Assembly: GCA_016202815.1 (NCBI GenBank)
Contig: JACQNZ010000002.1
Coordinates: forward strand, 80,228-144,227
From: Candidatus Aenigmatarchaeota archaeon
Lineage (GTDB): Archaea > Aenigmatarchaeota > Aenigmatarchaeia > JACPZZ01
Length of the DNA stretch: 64,000 nt
Direction: 5' to 3'
Part shown: positions 57,023 to 64,000 of the stretch, in pieces
How the letters are laid out: every line of letters begins with the position of its first letter
Numbering within the stretch: position 1 is the first letter of the stretch
Made by a program: the position numbers and the translations under genes
The notes under the pieces: model-generated
What the model was told of the DNA's origin: nothing
Seen by the model: only the letters and a program-made list of their open reading frames with translations
Database searches by the model: none

Positions 57023-57258
57023 GCCCTGCGCCTGTACATGTTCGGGGCATAAGGATTGTTGGCTGGCATACCAACAACGGGCAACGGACTCCTGCTAAGG
57101 AAATTTAGCCTGCCGTCGTCGTAATTCCCGGGCCGTGCCAGGGCTAGTGACGGCCTGGACCCGTAACCTATCGGCGTGTTGCTGGAACCTTCGTACTCTG
57201 CCAGCTTTCCTTTCTTCCTGGCTTCCTGGTGTTCCAGGTAAGCCGCGACGTCAAACAT
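57019..57258 (-). CDS. Hypothetical small protein
   Basis: The 79-residue protein starts MFDVAAYLEHQEARKKGKLAEY. A short N-terminal helix is followed by a proline-, glycine- and asparagine-rich, probably disordered part (GSRPSLALARPGNYDDGRLN) and a basic end (YRRRA). It overlaps the nth stop by four bases in convergent orientation and lies upstream-free on the minus strand. It might be a small secreted-independent or nucleic-acid-binding protein; nothing specific can be said. Confidence 0.5.
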   Translation of the reverse strand: MFDVAAYLEHQEARKKGKLAEYEGSSNTPIGYGSRPSLALARPGNYDDGRLNFLSRSPLPVVGMPANNPYAPNMYRRRA

Positions 57259-57297
57259 AGAAAATGAATATGGGTCAAAGCTCTTAAACTAAATAGT

Positions 57298-58453
57298 TCA
57301 AAGTCCGGCGTCTTTCCTCAGAATATCCGCCTTGTCCGTTCTTTCCCAGGTAAATTCCGGCTCGTTGCGGCCGAAATGTCCGTACGCCGCCGTTTTCTTG
57401 TAAATAGGCCTTCGGAGCTGAAGCGTATCGATTATCCATCTGGGCGTCAATTTAAAGTGCTTTTTCACAAGTTCCGCTATCTTCTCTTCTGGTATTTTGT
57501 TCGTTCCAAATGTATCCACGTTTATCGATGTCGGCTCTGCGATGCCTATGCAATATGAAATTGAAACCTCGCACTTGTCAGCTAGGTCGGCGGCAACGAT
57601 GTTTTTTGCTACATAACGCGCTGCGTACGCTCCGGAACGGTCTACTTTGGACGGGTCTTTTCCACTTAGAGCCCCTCCCCCGTGTCTGGCAGCACCACCG
57701 TAAGTATCTACTATGATTTTTCTACCTGTCACTCCGGAGTCTCCCTCTGGCCCCCCTATTACGAATTTTCCGGTTGCGTTTATGTGGATTTCTGTATTTC
57801 CATCCAGATAATCTTTGCAAACGGGTTTAATGGCTTTCTCGATTATTTGCCGTTTTAATTCGTCCTCCTCAATGTCGTTTGTATGCTGTGCAGCTATCAC
57901 AACGTTTGTTAATCGTTTTGGTACGCCATCGTGATACTCCAAGCTAACCTGCGACTTGCCGTCAGGTCCTATGTTTTTTATTTCGCCGCTTTTCCGCACT
58001 TCTGCAAGCCGTCTGGTCAGATTATGCGCAAGCATTATAGGCAACGGCATTAATTCCGGTGTTTCATTGCAAGCGTAACCATAGACGGAACCCTGGTCGC
58101 CCGCGCCTTGTTCCTTCTTTTCGCCTTCATTCACACCCTGGGCTATATCGGGGCTCTGCCCGTGAATCGAGACTAAAACACCGGCATCCTCGCTATCTAT
58201 ACCAAAAGACGGGTTCGTATAACCGATTTCCTTTAGCGTTTTTCGCACAATTCCCTGCACATCTGCATAGCCTTTCGTCGTAACCTCGCCTGCGACTACG
58301 ACTAAACCGGTTGTTGTTAGACATTCGACAGCAACGCGCGAATTCGGGTCTTGGGCTATCAAATTATCTAATATTGCATCGCTTATCTGGTCGCAAATTT
58401 TGTCAAGGATGCCCTTCCGTAACAGATTCGGAAGTGAAGAACTGCTTCTTCAT
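57298..58453 (-). CDS. metK: Bacterial-type S-adenosylmethionine synthetase, +1 frameshift needed
   Basis: The enzyme makes SAM from methionine and ATP. From ATG 58453 the frame reads [15 protein letters not shown] and meets TGA at 58405-58403. Skipping one base (CCT-TGA-C to CC-TTGAC) continues with [12 protein letters not shown] and the whole family sequence, giving 384 residues, the usual MetK length. The join falls in the catalytic GHPDK motif. Later motifs ([41 protein letters not shown]) are intact. The context GAAGGG-CAT-CCT-TGA-C resembles the prfB programmed frameshift. A sequencing error or recent mutation is the alternative. Upstream GGGGAGG serves as ribosome binding site. Confidence 0.88.
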
Positions 58454-58557
58454 AGCTTATTCGCCTCCCCAGCCCGCAGGGCTGTCGCATATTCATCATC
58501 GAATGTCATTTAACTCTTTAAAATATACGATAAACAAAGATATATATTTAGTTACAA

Positions 58558-58580
58558 AATTATAACTGATGGTTATAATT
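58558..58580 (+). promoter_or_regulatory. Palindromic operator over the HTH-CBS start codon
   Basis: AATTATAAC (58558-58566) and GTTATAATT (58572-58580) are perfect nine-base arms with a five-base centre TGATG that contains the start codon (58569-58571). The TATA-like TATATATTTAG lies at 58541-58551, which puts transcription start at or close to the ATG. A dimeric HTH protein bound here would block initiation, so autorepression by the gene's own product is likely. Confidence 0.6.
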
Positions 58581-59093
58581 ACCGGCGAATACCTGAAGGA
58601 TTTGCGGAAAAAAGCGTCGTTATCGCAGGCCGGGCTTGCGAAACGCGTTGGTGTCAGTCAGGCGCACGTGGCAAAAATAGAGGGCGGAAAGGTAAATCCG
58701 ACGCTGGCAACGGTAAACAAAATTCTTCTTGCGATACACCCCAAACAGACGAGGAAATGCGGCGACATTATGGAGCGGAACATCAAGTTCGTAAGCCCCG
58801 GGGAAAGCGCTAAAAAGGCGCTGTCTGTGATGAGGCGCCACGGAATATCACAGCTTCCCGTAATTAGCCGCGGCTCAGTGACAGGCAGCATAAGCGAGGG
58901 CACGTTGCTGAGAAATTTGGACGTGCTGGGGACCAAAAAAATCGGTGAAATAATGGAAAAGCCGTTTCCAACGGTTGATGAAGGCGAGGGCGCGGCCATC
59001 CTGCCGTCGCTGCTGGAGTTTCATTCCGCGGTTTTGGTGTCGTCGAAAGGAAAAATATGCGGAATAATAACCAAGCTCGATGTCCTAAGATAA
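58569..59093 (+). CDS. HTH-CBS transcriptional regulator
   Basis: The 174-residue protein has an N-terminal Cro/XRE-type helix-turn-helix (LSQAGLAKRVGVSQAHVAKI, about residues 18-37) and two CBS domains (about 58-115 with MERNIKFVSPGESAKKAL, and 118-174 with IMEKPFPTVDEGEGAAIL). CBS pairs bind adenosyl ligands such as AMP, ATP or SAM. It is divergent from metK across 115 bases, so control of metK by SAM or ATP level is an attractive possibility. The stop overlaps the convergent glycosyltransferase gene by nine bases. It is probably leaderless, since a TATA box lies about 25 bases ahead. Confidence 0.9.
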   Translation: MVIITGEYLKDLRKKASLSQAGLAKRVGVSQAHVAKIEGGKVNPTLATVNKILLAIHPKQTRKCGDIMERNIKFVSPGESAKKALSVMRRHGISQLPVISRGSVTGSISEGTLLRNLDVLGTKKIGEIMEKPFPTVDEGEGAAILPSLLEFHSAVLVSSKGKICGIITKLDVLR

Positions 59094-60209
59094 AAGCTCC
59101 CTGTACATTTCTTCGGTAGTTTTTGCTATGTTGCTCCAAAGAAGCCTGGCCGCCAGTTTTCTGTTGTTCCGCGACAATTTTCTCCTAAGGCCGCCAGATT
59201 TCGAGAGCGCACCGATGGCTCTCGCCAGCTCCTCAACGCTGTCCGGGTTTACAATTATTGCATTCTTGCCGCCAACCAGGTTTCCCTGGGCCGGCTTCGT
59301 GGCTATCAGCGGCTTCCCGAATGCTATCGAATCTATGATGGCCTGGCTCTGCCCGCCGGAATAAGACGAACGATACGGAAAAACGACAAACATAGAATTC
59401 TTTATGTAATTTTCAAGCTTCTTAAAAGGTACGAAATTGTAAACAAATTCCACCCTTTTTACGATGTCTAAAGATTCAATAAGTTTTTCTATCTTGTTTT
59501 TGTATTCAACGTCCGGCCTGTAAGCCGGATTTATGCTTCCAATAAGCACCAGTTTTTTATCGGTTCCTGAATTGGCGAAAGCTTGCAGCAATTCCTCAAC
59601 GCCTTTATGCTGGTTCAAAAAACCGAAGAACAGCATGTAATTTCCCTCTTTTCCGCGCTTCTCTTTTATCAGGCCCATCGGAATTATTTCCATCTTTTTT
59701 GCCGATTTCCTGGAAATTTCCTGCTCGAGCATATCGTAATGGTGTTTGGTATGCACAATGATCTTATCCGGCTTTCCGTAAAGAATAATTTTATGAAAAA
59801 TACTGAGTGGAAAATAATCTATTCCGTGAAGCGTCACTACTGACTTTATTCTTAATTTTTTTAATTTGGAAAGCAGCATAGGAAGGAAAAAAAGGTTGTA
59901 AAGTCCGGGCTCATACTGCACGTGGACCACGTCCGGGTTAAAGCGCTTAATCGCGCCCACCGCTTCTTTGGAGTCTTTGTGCGCCCGCGACAGGCCCCCG
60001 AACTCCTCGAGAACCTGGCCCAAAGATCGTTTGACCTTCTTGGTGGCTATCAGCCGCACTATGCCGCGTTCGTGCTGGAGTCCTGCGCCTTCCCTGGATA
60101 TTATCATCACGTCGTTCCCGGATTTGCGCAGCTCTCCTGCAAGCCTTTCCGAATAATCGGATACGCCGCATTTGTCCGGCGGGTACGAAGTTATCATGCA
60201 TATCTTCAT
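59085..60209 (-). CDS. Glycosyltransferase family 4 (GT-B)
   Basis: The 374-residue protein starts MKICMITSYPPDKCGVSDYS, the typical glycine-containing first strand for GT4 enzymes. A C-terminal nucleotide-sugar binding domain has MLFFGFLNQHKGVEELLQAF (about residues 195-214), FPYRSSYSGGQSQAIIDSIA with the E/S-Q-A-x-x-D type acceptor loop (about 282), and GKPLIATKPAQGN. It probably adds a sugar to a lipid-linked glycan used by AglB. Its start overlaps the GT2 gene stop by four bases. Confidence 0.9.
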   Translation of the reverse strand: MKICMITSYPPDKCGVSDYSERLAGELRKSGNDVMIISREGAGLQHERGIVRLIATKKVKRSLGQVLEEFGGLSRAHKDSKEAVGAIKRFNPDVVHVQYEPGLYNLFFLPMLLSKLKKLRIKSVVTLHGIDYFPLSIFHKIILYGKPDKIIVHTKHHYDMLEQEISRKSAKKMEIIPMGLIKEKRGKEGNYMLFFGFLNQHKGVEELLQAFANSGTDKKLVLIGSINPAYRPDVEYKNKIEKLIESLDIVKRVEFVYNFVPFKKLENYIKNSMFVVFPYRSSYSGGQSQAIIDSIAFGKPLIATKPAQGNLVGGKNAIIVNPDSVEELARAIGALSKSGGLRRKLSRNNRKLAARLLWSNIAKTTEEMYRELLS

Positions 60210-61180
60210 CTGGTCACCACATCATAGACGCCTTTCCAGAAACCCAGCGCATTAGCCGCCGATTTTATGAGCCACAGGAATGACGCGCAGACAAAATACT
60301 CTATTTTTTTTGTTTCCGAAAACGCAGGCAGCGCATGATAGCCGGAAAACGCCAGCGCAATCAGCCAAAGAAATGAAAATTGCGAGGCGAAAACAGGCAG
60401 CATCAATGCGGGCATGTAGCCCAGCACAAAGGGGGTTTGCGCCCCGAACCAGTCCTTGTGCTTCATGAAAACAACGCCTCCGCCCCTGCCGGCCCGGTAC
60501 GACTGCCTCAGGAATTCGTACAAAGTTGGCCTGAAATGGTGGTACGTCGGCGCGCTGGGATGCATGTAAAATTTATGCCCTTTTTTCAATGTGCGGTAGC
60601 ACAATTCAGAATCCTCCGGAACCGTGCGAAAGTCTCGGAAAAAAGATTCGTCAAACCCTTTCATTTCCTTCAGTACTTTTTTCTTCCACAAAGCGTTGTT
60701 GCATGAAATGTTGTTAACTTCAAATGGTTTTTTCCTCTTTTCCGCTTCAATTGTGTTGCCGTCCATCTGGGGCATGAAATATATCAGGCGCATCAGAAAG
60801 TTAGCATCCTTCGGAGGGTATATGGTGCCGCAAACGCCTGCTGCGTCCTCTGGCAATGACCGCAGGAATTTTACCAACGCCGTTATCCAGCCTTTAGAAA
60901 CCGTGCAGTCAGAATCCGTAAACGCAACCAGCTCGCCCTTCGCCGCATTTATCCCGTCGTTTCTCGCAGCCGCAGGCCCGCCGTTTTTTTTGCGTTGTAA
61001 TACCTTTATCCTGTTCCCGAATTTCTTCAGGATCTCCACTGTGTTGTCCTTGGACCCGTCGTCAACTACTATTACCTCGTAATCCGGATAATCGCTTTCC
61101 AGTACAGACCCGACAGCTTTCTCTGTGTCGCCAGCCCGGTTGTACGTCGGGATCACGATGGAAACCTTCTTCACGCTCAT
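60206..61180 (-). CDS. Glycosyltransferase family 2 (GT-A) with C-terminal membrane helices
   Basis: The 324-residue protein has VSIVIPTYNRAGDTEKAV (residues 6-23), IVVDDGSKDNTVEIL and AFTDSDCTVSKGWI (about 87-100, D-x-D motif in DSDC), plus a later EDSELCYR site (about 190). Two or three hydrophobic segments close the chain (about 255-315). This is the build of membrane-bound transferases using dolichol-linked acceptors. It overlaps both neighbours by four bases, so the three transferases are co-translated. Confidence 0.92.
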   Translation of the reverse strand: MSVKKVSIVIPTYNRAGDTEKAVGSVLESDYPDYEVIVVDDGSKDNTVEILKKFGNRIKVLQRKKNGGPAAARNDGINAAKGELVAFTDSDCTVSKGWITALVKFLRSLPEDAAGVCGTIYPPKDANFLMRLIYFMPQMDGNTIEAEKRKKPFEVNNISCNNALWKKKVLKEMKGFDESFFRDFRTVPEDSELCYRTLKKGHKFYMHPSAPTYHHFRPTLYEFLRQSYRAGRGGGVVFMKHKDWFGAQTPFVLGYMPALMLPVFASQFSFLWLIALAFSGYHALPAFSETKKIEYFVCASFLWLIKSAANALGFWKGVYDVVTR

Positions 61181-62307
61181 TTGGAGGCCTCCGCAAGGAC
61201 CTTCTCTGTCTTTTCGGCTATTATGGCCCAGTCAAATTCCTTTACTGCGCGCTTCCTGCCAGCGGCGCCCATCCGGCTCCTTAACTTTTCATTGTTCAGA
61301 AGTGCGGATATTCTTGACGCAAAGGATTTTTTGTCGCCGAATTTGACAAGGTACCCGGTAACGCCGTGCCTGATGGACGAGCTTACGCCCCCGATATCGT
61401 ATGCGACAGACGGCAAGCAGCACGACTGCGCTTCTATGTTAACCATGCCAAACGCCTCCATATGGGACGGCAAAACCTGCACGTGGGAAATTGAATAATA
61501 TTTCGGCATTTCGTAATAGTCGACGTCGCCTGCGAAAATGAGCCTGTCGCTCACGCCAAGCGCTTCGGCTTTGTCCAGCAGGCGGGCAAGATAGCTTTTC
61601 TCATACTTGCCGACGAACAGGAACTTTGTGCTTTCGGTGTTCTTGACAACCGTTCCGGCCACGTCTATAAGATCCTCGCATCCTTTGGACGCCGTTACAC
61701 GCCCTGCGAAAATAACGACGCGTTCGCCGTTTCTTATCCCCAATTCACGCTGTAAACCCTTATTCCTGGATTCCGGCCTGAAAAGTTTAGTGTGCGTTCC
61801 GGGTGTTATCATCTCAACGCGGCCTTTCATAAATGGAAAACCCTCTATCTGCTTTTTCGCGAATTCTGAACATGCTATGGTTTTCTTTGACGTGTAAATG
61901 TCGAACATGTCTATCGCCGTATTGGCCAGCGTAACAGGGGACCAGTGCAGGAATTCACCGTACGAGTATTTCACGCACGGCACGCCCCACATCAGCTGTG
62001 GCACCGCTACCCCCTTATGCGCGTAAAGCACGTCGTATTTTTTTTCAACTCCCAGATGAGATGTAAGGAAATGAGTCAGCGAATTCAGCAAATGGTCGGC
62101 AGCCGGCACCTTCGTTATTATTTTTTTCCCGGCGTATAAAACCCGGACACCGTCGCGGGTTTCTGTTTTTTTATCCCCTTCAGAAAGGCATATCATGTCA
62201 ACTTCGTGGCCGCGTTTCGCCAGGCCTTTGGCAGATTCAAAGGCAACGGTTTCGAGCCCGCTCCTTACAACCCACGGTGGCGTCGGCGCAAGCACAGCTA
62301 TCCTCAT
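61177..62307 (-). CDS. Glycosyltransferase family 4 (GT-B)
   Basis: The 376-residue protein starts MRIAVLAPTPPWVVRSGLET. The donor domain has VVIFAGRVTASKGCEDLIDV (about residues 198-217), FLFVGKYEKSYL, LIFAGDVDYYEMPKYYS and PSHMEAFGMVNIEAQSC (about 289-305, the E-x(7)-E element of GT4). Cysteines near ATKTI and SCCLP are of unknown role. It is the first of three transferase genes after the aglB unit, with an 18-base gap. Confidence 0.92.
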   Translation of the reverse strand: MRIAVLAPTPPWVVRSGLETVAFESAKGLAKRGHEVDMICLSEGDKKTETRDGVRVLYAGKKIITKVPAADHLLNSLTHFLTSHLGVEKKYDVLYAHKGVAVPQLMWGVPCVKYSYGEFLHWSPVTLANTAIDMFDIYTSKKTIACSEFAKKQIEGFPFMKGRVEMITPGTHTKLFRPESRNKGLQRELGIRNGERVVIFAGRVTASKGCEDLIDVAGTVVKNTESTKFLFVGKYEKSYLARLLDKAEALGVSDRLIFAGDVDYYEMPKYYSISHVQVLPSHMEAFGMVNIEAQSCCLPSVAYDIGGVSSSIRHGVTGYLVKFGDKKSFASRISALLNNEKLRSRMGAAGRKRAVKEFDWAIIAEKTEKVLAEASK

Positions 62308-62325
62308 AAAATCTTCCTATGCTGA

Positions 62326-63258
62326 TTAAAATTCGACTTTGTATATCTTAACCTCGCCGTTGGAATATACCTGCCTGAAATTTTCGAGCCCCGCGCCGTC
62401 GTAGAAATATAATTTGGTGAACACGCTGTCCTGGACTTCGGGTGTCATGTAAAATGCGTAGCCGAAAGACGGGTCTATCCAGAACGTGCCGTCCAATGTG
62501 GCGTTCTCGGCAGGATTACGCTGTTGTCCGGACGCCGTGAAATACACCGTATTCTTTACGAAATTCCTGTTCTGGTATATTGTAGCGAGTTGGCCGCCCT
62601 GTTCTATAACAAGGAAATTGAACGTCTGGCAATTGCCTGTGTTGTCAGAGCGGAGGCACTGGTCGTAATAACCGACAGTATTGCCCGTTCCGTCTCTCAG
62701 GGGCTGGAGTGCAATCTGGAAAAATTGCTGCTGTCGCCCGTCGCCTGAATATGTGGGCCACAACGAACCAAAGTAAGACGGCCACGGATATTTGCTTATC
62801 AGGTCCGACGCAGCAAGGAAATACATTTCAGACGGCGATTTGCATGGGACGATGTTCCCGAAAGCCTTCTTGTTAAGCTCGCACTGCGAGTTTGTGAAAT
62901 TCATGTACTTGGACAATATTTGGATTGCGAGAGACTCGTCGTTCGTTGTCAGTACTTTGCCAACATCAACTATCCTTGTATTCAACGGGTACGGCTTGCA
63001 GGAAGTCGGCGGGCAATGCGCCCCATCAGCATACGCCCCGCGTTCAGCGATGCCTGTTATCCAGTGTCCCTGGTCCCACCAATAGGTCACAATCGCATCC
63101 GATGGCGTGTTATTCCTTATCCACATCATCGCGTTGTACCAGTTCCCGTTTAACGACGGCCCAAGTTGCGATGAAAGCGCCGAGCCGCTGGATATGGCTG
63201 ACAAAACCGACAATACGATCACAGCCCCTATGGTGGACCGCAGCATGACGCTACTCAT
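62326..63258 (-). CDS. aglB: Oligosaccharyltransferase AglB/STT3, C-terminal part
   Basis: The 310-residue protein starts MSSVMLRSTIGAVIVLSVLS. It begins with one membrane helix (the last one of an STT3) and continues with the soluble catalytic-associated domain, including TYWWDQGHWITG (about residues 55-66), the WWD-x-G signature that recognises the glycosylation sequon. ATG 63258 overlaps the stop of the upstream part in the arrangement ATGAGTAG, in a different frame. It could be a real second subunit translated by reinitiation or the result of a frameshift in a single gene. Confidence 0.88.
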   Translation of the reverse strand: MSSVMLRSTIGAVIVLSVLSAISSGSALSSQLGPSLNGNWYNAMMWIRNNTPSDAIVTYWWDQGHWITGIAERGAYADGAHCPPTSCKPYPLNTRIVDVGKVLTTNDESLAIQILSKYMNFTNSQCELNKKAFGNIVPCKSPSEMYFLAASDLISKYPWPSYFGSLWPTYSGDGRQQQFFQIALQPLRDGTGNTVGYYDQCLRSDNTGNCQTFNFLVIEQGGQLATIYQNRNFVKNTVYFTASGQQRNPAENATLDGTFWIDPSFGYAFYMTPEVQDSVFTKLYFYDGAGLENFRQVYSNGEVKIYKVEF

Positions 63259-64000
63259 CTTTCTCACCCTGTATTTTGTTTTCAATCGTTTCTATCAGGC
63301 CAGTTTCCTTCTTGTTCGCCCACAACCAAAGCTCCCCGAGCCCGACTGCCATGGCTATCGCAGCAGCCGGCGCAAACAAAAGGGTGAACCGCACTCCCGA
63401 TGATATGGCGTAGAAAGTGAACGCTACCCACACAAAAAGCACAGACCCCATGAACCTGTTTCGGCGGAAAGTGGCAAGTATCGCATACTGGACAAGTCCT
63501 GTGAAAAGCAGTATTTGCGAGAATGAAACGATTCCGGCGTTGAGGATCAAAAGATAAAATGCCGCAGCAGATGACAGCCCGTACACAAAAGATTCCGCCG
63601 CCTTCTTCTCGGAATAGAATTTCCAGGAAACGTAGGCTAGCAACGATACAACGGCGATCTCAATAAGGTACGCCGCTGCCTGCGGCATTGCCGGTATTAT
63701 GTACCCGAGGAATTCCAGGCCCGCTGTGCGCCCGATGACCTGTTCCCATCCTGACAATGAAAATATGTTCAGTTTTTGCAGCTCCGCTACGGAGATATTG
63801 ACAATGGACGACCCCTGGGGGTTGGTCCCGAAAAGTATGAAGCCGCCGAAATAATTCAGCGTGTTGACGCCGAAAAGCATCGGTATGATTATTATTCCAA
63901 GCACAACAACCGCCGAATATTTCAGCCTCGGTTTTGACGCTGCGACCGCATCTTCGAACGGTTTCTTGTTTTTTGTTATCATGGACTGCGCAAAAGATGC
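63251..64000 (-). CDS. aglB: Oligosaccharyltransferase AglB/STT3, N-terminal membrane part, 5' end outside window
   Basis: About 249 residues are visible and the frame is open to the right edge. It has many membrane helices, and SSGVRFTLLFAPAAAIAMAVG is the conserved R-F/P region of STT3 proteins near their last helices. It ends KIQGEKDE then TAG at 63253-63251. The split lies between the last two membrane helices, in a short cytoplasmic loop. Archaeal AglB is normally one chain of 600-1000 residues. It transfers the lipid-linked glycan to asparagine on the outer face of the membrane. Confidence 0.85.
   Translation of the reverse strand, partial: ASFAQSMITKNKKPFEDAVAASKPRLKYSAVVVLGIIIIPMLFGVNTLNYFGGFILFGTNPQGSSIVNISVAELQKLNIFSLSGWEQVIGRTAGLEFLGYIIPAMPQAAAYLIEIAVVSLLAYVSWKFYSEKKAAESFVYGLSSAAAFYLLILNAGIVSFSQILLFTGLVQYAILATFRRNRFMGSVLFVWVAFTFYAISSGVRFTLLFAPAAAIAMAVGLGELWLWANKKETGLIETIENKIQGEKDE

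Noticed and set aside
57298-58362. metK starting at an internal TTG (58362)
   Set aside because: It would lose the GHPDK catalytic motif, while a complete N-terminus is present upstream in the other frame.
1-64000. CRISPR array, transposase, prophage, rRNA
   Set aside because: No regularly spaced direct repeats, transposase motifs, phage structural genes or rRNA signatures were seen.

Overview
The window is a piece of an archaeal chromosome. The evidence is a TFIIB-type initiation factor, an archaeal histone, initiation factor 5A with the hypusine site, archaeal-type ThrRS, tRNA methyltransferases Trm1 and Trm56, a class I CCA-adding enzyme, diphthine synthase, an Lhr helicase, FtsZ, AglB and archaeal pilus genes. 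Genes are short, tightly packed and often overlap by a few bases, many proteins have no recognisable family, and one tRNA gene carries three introns, two of them at non-canonical positions. Together this fits a DPANN-type archaeon such as Micrarchaeota, Diapherotrites or Iainarchaeota. I cannot fix the phylum from the sequence alone. The methionine adenosyltransferase is of the bacterial MetK type, which suggests at least one transferred gene.

Layout. 1-9726 (minus) is a type IV pilus-like operon: a TadA/PilT-type ATPase, a two-module TadC/FlaJ-type platform protein and eight small or large membrane-anchored pilin-like proteins, several rich in cysteine. 9761-11524 holds two coiled-coil proteins and two small membrane proteins. 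11657-15787 is a tandem array of six polytopic membrane proteins, at least five of them clearly related. 15831-21744 holds five related helical/coiled-coil proteins, interrupted by a pair of nucleotidyltransferase-HEPN proteins. The whole first third may be one surface or secretion apparatus. From 21774 to about 36450 the content is housekeeping: diphthamide, cell division (ftsZ), thrS, pyrE, tRNA-Gln, trm56, pyrF, RNase Z, CCA-adding enzyme, rhomboid, dCMP deaminase, agmatinase, IF5A, histone and TFB. 36447-40744 mixes a free-standing LAGLIDADG protein, a small gluzincin-like protease, a half SWIB domain protein, a pilin-like protein and trm1. 40772-49763 is accessory: a second nucleotidyltransferase-HEPN pair, a TIM-barrel-like protein with a huge insertion, a large unknown protein, membrane proteins and an operon with two paralogous unknowns. 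49773-59093 carries a KH protein, NAD kinase, a TGS GTPase, a TyrA-like dehydrogenase, Lhr, endonuclease III, metK and a divergent HTH-CBS regulator. 59085-64000 is a protein N-glycosylation locus with three glycosyltransferases and an AglB split into two overlapping reading frames.

The points most worth following are: the tRNA-Gln gene with introns in the D-loop, anticodon loop and T-arm, all with bulge-helix-bulge splice sites; metK, whose catalytic GHPDK motif is interrupted by a CCU-UGA-C context resembling the prfB programmed +1 frameshift site; the tandem membrane-protein and coiled-coil paralogue arrays beside the pilus genes; two families of short palindromic repeats, one copy of which sits inside a tRNA intron; and a perfect palindrome over the start codon of the HTH-CBS gene. 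No rRNA, CRISPR array, insertion sequence or prophage was seen.
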